DNA from: Apophysomyces variabilis
Lineage: Eukaryota > Mucoromycota > Mucoromycetes > Mucorales > Mucoraceae
Direction: 5' to 3'
Assembly (NCBI GenBank): GCA_002749535.1
Contig: MZZL01000401.1
Location: 396,301 to 460,300, forward strand
Length of the DNA stretch: 64,000 nt
Below the pieces are notes generated by a model. The model made no database searches and was not told the DNA's origin. It saw only the letters and a list, made by a program, of their open reading frames with translations. This document shows, piece after piece, positions 59,667 to 64,000 of the stretch (positions are counted from its first letter, which is position 1; each line of letters begins with the position of its first letter). Made by a program: the position numbers and the translations under genes.

Positions 59667-59973
59667 ATTGCGTTATGCACAAACTTGCCAGAAGTCCAGA
59701 GTGGGGTTTTTCCTGGGCTTCAGAAATGGTGGATCTGAATACTGGTTTATTCAAAAGTTTTTAAAGATTTCATCCAAAATTGTTTGAAGATTCCACCCAA
59801 AACTGTTTGAAGATTTGGGTATAGAAGTTATAAATAATTTGCCAACAAACTGTTAGTGATTATCCTCTGTTAAACTGTGATAGTGAACTTACCGGCGTGA
59901 CCACCTGCGAAAGATAAACATTAGTAAAAAATTCCTAACTAGAAAAATTGGCTAATACACTTACCGTAAAAAC
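59667..59973. other. 3' flank of Fanzor gene, candidate guide-RNA region
   Basis: 307 bp after the Fanzor stop (reading minus). Contains three related ~22-bp units and two donor-like GTAAGT sequences on the minus strand. No protein frame. In characterised Fanzor loci the guide RNA overlaps this side; that it does so here is inference. Confidence 0.45.
59749..59815. repeat. Three tandem ~22-bp repeats beside Fanzor
   Basis: Units at 59749-59770, 59771-59792 and 59793-59815. The last two share CC[A/T]CC[C]AAAA[T/C]TGTTTGAAGATT almost exactly; the first is more diverged (TCAAAAGTTTTTAAAGATT). They may belong to a transposon end or to a structured RNA. Confidence 0.7.
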
Positions 59974-62919
59974 CTAAAAATCCCCGGAGGGACCAACCGT
60001 ATTCGTAACGGCGGTGTATTGATCTAATGAAGGCCGGGCAAACTCTCTTGGTCTTCCTTGCCCAGACCAAATTGACTCCGCAATCAAGAATAAATTTTTA
60101 CTGGCCAAGACGTCTCGGTCCCATAACATCTTACAGTTTTTGCATACCAAGATGCTATGGTGAGAAACGCAATCGGCTGTGGTAAGCTTTTGCAGGGACC
60201 TGTATCTGCAGCTATGGCACACCTAAACGACGTTTGTGAGCATTATATTACTATCAATCGCTCCAACTTACTTGCGAAGAAAGGTATTCATCTATCGTGA
60301 GCACCAATAGTTCTTCGCGCTTTTCTCTCCGTTTCAAAGATCTCCATAGGATATTCACAACTCCCTTTCGGTGTCCTTTGTAGTTGCATCGATTGTTGAA
60401 CATCCCGTCCCCAAATACAATGAGTGGCACTTTCCTTTCAACAGTGAATTTCTTTTGCCTCCAGTGAGGTAAACGCTTGGTTTTTTTAAGCGTACTGCGC
60501 TCGGCAGATGTATTTGGCTGGGGAAGGCTATCAATTAGCTGTTAATTCCTGCAGGTAACGAACTGTCATGCAGATAAATACTAACCTTTGGTGTAACGGA
60601 TTGCCAACTTCTGAATCTTTATTGACCTGCTTCTTCCGACTTTTTCGCTTCCTTTTCCGGGATTTTCTGTTTGATCTCGTCCGTTTCCGTCTGCTACAGT
60701 TGTACTTTTTACCACCAAATGCTAGTATATTGACCATTTCCTCTCTTGCTCTTTGCACGCCTTGATATCCTCGAAATCGAGCTTCAGCTCGATGCGGACC
60801 ATAAAACTGGAAAAGCACGTCCATATTGCCGAATATAGATCGTAGATAACCGTCGTAGGCTTCGATATGCGCTGTTTTTCCAGACTCCAATGAGGTTTCA
60901 ATGTCTTGTATACCTTGCTGCTTTTTTTCCTTCTCCATTTTATTCTGTCTATTCGGCGAACCAGTATACACATAGTATTCTTTGGTTGAGCATCTCCTTA
61001 TTTCATGAGGTTCTGATCCGCAGCCATAAGAAGCAGTAAAGACTTGATTGATGCCCGGATCAATCGCACATGGTGCAAAATTGTCATAGATATGGTTACC
61101 GTCAATGTCTTCAACAGAGAGGCTGGCGTCCGTGACCACTGACTCAATCTTTCGTGCGCGAGCGAACTGGAAGTCAATCGCGTAGCCATCGGTGAAGATA
61201 ACATTTTTGAAAGCGATTCGTCCACTGTTACCGAAATTTTGAAGCTGCTCCAGACTAACAAACATTTTTGAGAGATTTAGCTACAAATAATCATAGTAAA
61301 TACCTGTCAAATCCCAGCTTGTGGAAATCAAAAACTTGATAAAACTGGGCAAGCTGGTCCTCATAGTCTTTTCGGTGGCTGATGTTCGTTAACTGTTGAA
61401 GGGTCTTGGAATTAACGCAGATAAATCTCCAATGAGTTGAAGGAGACGGAGACAGAGAAAACAATCGCGGTAGATCCTTAAAACTACCTTTTGCCTTTTC
61501 GGCTTCTTCGTTTTTTGGATCGTATTGCTCTCCTTGAGCGTTTTGTTTTTGTTTGGCTTCTTCATGCTCTCGATTGTATTCGGTGAGTATATATGCTAAC
61601 ACTGGAATGTAGCTGCCTGGAAAAGCAGATAGTTTTTCCGCGTTTGTTTGCCATTCGGGCATTAGTGTCGCAAACTCGCCACAAATGGTTTCTACAGCCT
61701 GATCAAAGTCCGAGACGGCAAGTTCATCTTCGAAAGGCCAGTGAGGATCACCTCTAGCAAGTAGTTCATAAATATAGTCTCCTGCAATGGCTTTTGCATT
61801 TTTTTGGGATAAGCCCTATACATATATAGTTAGTTGAGAGGTATGCACTATGTATGCTTTCATCTTACAAGTATAAGCTTTGTAAGTCGTCTCGAGATAT
61901 AAAACTTTAGGCGACCTTCAAAGTTTTCAGCGACATTGTTGGAATATGTGGTGGCTAACGTGACACAGGCCGCGGAAAGGGCATCACTGTAACCGGAAAA
62001 ATTCCTAACAGGATAAAGAGCATTTGGATGGTTATCCAAGAACGCTCTCCAGTGATCACGTAGGTCTTGAGGGAAATTGGGGTTGTTGTTGCTAATATTG
62101 ATGCCCATGATAAGCTGACACGCCGAATACCAGAAGTTTTGAGTATAAATATAAGAAGGCACCGGTCTATCACAGTTCGCAATAATGTACGAGTTGACAA
62201 GTAGCTGAGCACGGAAGATAACTTCCCTAAGGAATGCCGATAATCGAACGCTATTCTCCTGGAAAATCTCTCGAAATTCTTGACGCACCACAGATGAAGT
62301 TGGTAACTTTCGAGTAAAAGTTTCGTAATGATTGTCGTTTAGTTTCTCCGCGATAACGCTCTTTTTCGTTTTGGAGGGTTTCCTGCAATTTTTAGAAGAA
62401 GATTTCGAATGATCGATACCGCCGCAGCTCGGGCATGGTTTGTTGGATTTATTTGGATTCGATGTCTCCTCCGCTTTGAGTTGTCTTCCACGTTTTTTTG
62501 CCGCTGAAAACTCTGCCTCCTCTGTAGCATTCAATTTTCTTTTTACTCCAACTTACACAGGAAGGGACGTTATCAGAGACACGTTGCGGATTAGAAAATG
62601 TATTAGCTTACCAGGTTTCTTTCCATGGCGCGCGTTCAATGGACATGCCTTGTATCGTTTATTTGGATGACCATTCTGCCCGCAGTCTTTGCAAAAGACT
62701 GAACATGATATGTGTGCAATGATAAATAAGGCTATTGATCAAGAAAAACTTGTCCCTTCTGTAAGACTCACCTTCTTCTCGTTTTAAGCGTTCTGCTTCT
62801 TGTTGGAAATATTTTCTGATTTTGCAAAGGCAGACGATACCTTGCCAGTTCCATTCATAGGAACGCGGAATCAAAGCTGTCAATTTTGAACAGCACCACT
62901 CAAAGACGGCTTGAAGCAT
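59974..62919 (-). CDS. Fanzor (eukaryotic TnpB-like RNA-guided endonuclease), intact
   Basis: Seven exons (62919-62772, 62698-62612, 62551-61869, 61815-61304, 61254-60586, 60527-60272, 60222-59974) sum to 2604 nt, 867 residues, every phase consistent. The N-terminus has two CCHC knuckles (Cys52/55, His60, Cys68; Cys118/121, His126, Cys134). A helical region follows, then RuvC-I FAPCAIDPGINQVFTASYG (Asp542), a very basic stretch (SRRKRTRSNRKSRKRKRKSR), RLPHWRQKKF and VPLIVFGDGMFN. At the usual RuvC-II glutamate position there is Gly-Asp; instead LTIDEYLSSQ supplies Glu780 about 40 residues later, as reported for Fanzors. A zinc ribbon (CHSC ... CKNC) and RuvC-III LWDRDVLASKN (Asp822) follow. 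In the family the nuclear protein uses a guide RNA from the element end to cut DNA. Met1 may instead be an upstream in-frame ATG at 63042. Confidence 0.88.
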
Positions 62920-63786
62920 AATGAGAAAAGACAACGCAAAAGAGATGTGATAGAATGTTCTTGTTACTTCTGTTGTCTCTTTTAAGGTACGATGGTAATC
63001 CGAAACCGTCACATGCGTAATTGGACAACTTTTGCTCTTCACTTATTAATGACGGTGTATCCAGACTATAACTTCGTCGTCTTTACATGGAAACAACTTT
63101 TTCCATTATGCCATTCAATGATCTATTCCTCGACATTCATAAATAAGACCTTCGAAAGTTTAAGACCGACTTTTTCATTTTTCTAACAAAACAAATTCTA
63201 TTAAATTTTTTAAGCTGGTAGGTTGGACAACTTTTTTTAAACAGAGACGCATTATGCTTGAAACAAGAATGTCAAATTAAGCTTCAGGGTCTACGCTGCG
63301 CTACTAATTCAAGGTTATCAAAACCATACAAGCCCCGCTAAACAGGACTTTTAAGATGTGTAGGCCTAACCGGTTTTCCGAAATTGTAAGTTACAAGCCA
63401 ATATCACATACTAGACAGGTGAGTCGTGCCGAATGTCGCGTATGTGTAAATCATACAGTATACTGCTATATTCTACGATACTCATACTTCTGTCAAAGAA
63501 GATTACAATATCTAATTTTGAAATGTATACAAAGACACTTGTAGGTCAAGGAGATAAGCCTTTATGACAAACCCTTTGTTTGTGGCCTCTACTTTTTGAA
63601 GCTTTTCTGCTTTTCTTAGATCATGAAAAAAGCAAAGGTGAATAGACTAATAAACTGATGGAAATGAAAAGGGCAAATAGGAGGTCTATGGAAATGTGTA
63701 ATACGGAATCAGTCATTGATGATAACCATTGAAGGAAAAACCAAGGGAAAGTGGACGTAAGAAAAAGAGTATTATATTCGTGCTTG
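62920..63786. other. 5' flank of Fanzor gene
   Basis: Non-coding as far as seen. TTGGACAACTTTT occurs at 63021 and again at 63223, and an inverted repeat TGGAAA/TTTCCA surrounds a related ACAACTTTT at about 63088-63105. These may be element-end motifs. The stretch 63621-63786 (minus) is open and hydrophobic but in a frame I judge intronic or 3' to the neighbouring gene. Confidence 0.45.
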
Positions 63787-64000
63787 TCAAAACAAGTATC
63801 CTCTCTGACTGGACTCCAACTAGGTTTTGCCTTTGATAACGTTTTGTTTCGCACTCGATTCACACGTGCGTATAATGCGGATTTCCACAGCTTTGCCAAA
63901 CTTCGTCCATTACACAGGTGGTGACGATAGATTCAATTAAAAACAATATAACTATCAAAGCTAGAGAAAGAGAATACGAAGGTGCAGTATGTGATGCCTC
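63787..64000 (-). CDS. C-terminal part of a membrane protein (continues beyond window)
   Basis: Reading minus from the window edge, an open frame runs ASHTAPSYSLSLALIVILFL, IESIVTTCVMDEVWQSCGN, PHYTH. At 63866 a donor (GTGTGA) and at 63819 an acceptor (ACCTAG) join it to LESSQRGYLF-stop (63787). One strong membrane segment is visible. The alternative of reading another frame after the acceptor gives a longer hydrophobic tail (63621-63812). Family unknown; only a fragment is in view. Confidence 0.35.

Overview
This is a gene-dense, intron-rich nuclear window from an early-diverging filamentous fungus, most likely Mucoromycota (Mucorales-like). Reasons: introns of about 50-110 nt with GTAAGT-type donors and CTAAC-like branch sites, many homopolymer and (GA)n tracts, fungal-only families (Tup1 repressor, Zn2Cys6 factor, Bni4-like septin/PP1 scaffold, PNS1), and families lost from yeasts but kept in Mucoromycota (LARP1 with DM15 repeats, tetraspanin, FYRN/FYRC protein, RRM-containing Trm2). 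Species cannot be named from the sequence alone. All gene models below were spliced by eye with reading phase checked; no search was run.

Layout. 0-0.6 kb: 5' part of a SAM methyltransferase (-). 4.1-9.5 kb: TUP1 (+) and acetyl-CoA synthetase (+). 11.2-14.6 kb: the 58-residue ATP synthase subunit ATP18 (+), DPH7 (-), ETF-beta (-). 15.7-23.2 kb: tetraspanin (-), LARP1 (+), tail-anchored E2 UBC6 (+). 24.4-27.1 kb: F-box/LRR protein (-), whose promoter side carries a 30-unit 11-bp minisatellite. 28.5-32 kb: mitochondrial SHMT (-) and mitoribosomal uL15 (-). 33.5-39.1 kb: adhesin-like membrane protein (+), FYRN/FYRC protein (-), cysteine-rich GPI-type surface protein (-). 39.4-47.6 kb: TRM2 (-), Bni4-like scaffold (-), GPN3 (-). 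50-57.2 kb: cyclin (+), Zn2Cys6 factor (+), a small unrecognised gene (-), PNS1 (+). 57.2-64 kb: accessory-looking region with decayed coding sequence, a membrane/coiled-coil gene (+), a full-length Fanzor (-), and the end of another membrane-protein gene (-).

Most important observation: 59974-62919 (-) encodes an apparently intact, seven-exon, 867-residue Fanzor, the eukaryotic relative of the TnpB RNA-guided nuclease. It has two N-terminal CCHC knuckles, RuvC-I Asp542, a displaced RuvC-II glutamate (Glu780), a zinc ribbon and RuvC-III Asp822. Its 3' flank (about 59.67-59.97 kb) is where a guide RNA would be expected and holds three ~22-bp repeats.

Other notable points: five GC-AG introns with the identical donor GCAAGT; an intron splitting the GPN3 start codon so that retention creates ATG-TAA; and several genes with micro-exons that ORF scans miss. 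Four nuclear genes for mitochondrial proteins (ATP18, ETFB, SHMT, uL15m) lie within 21 kb, but on both strands and without operon-like spacing, so I infer no joint regulation.
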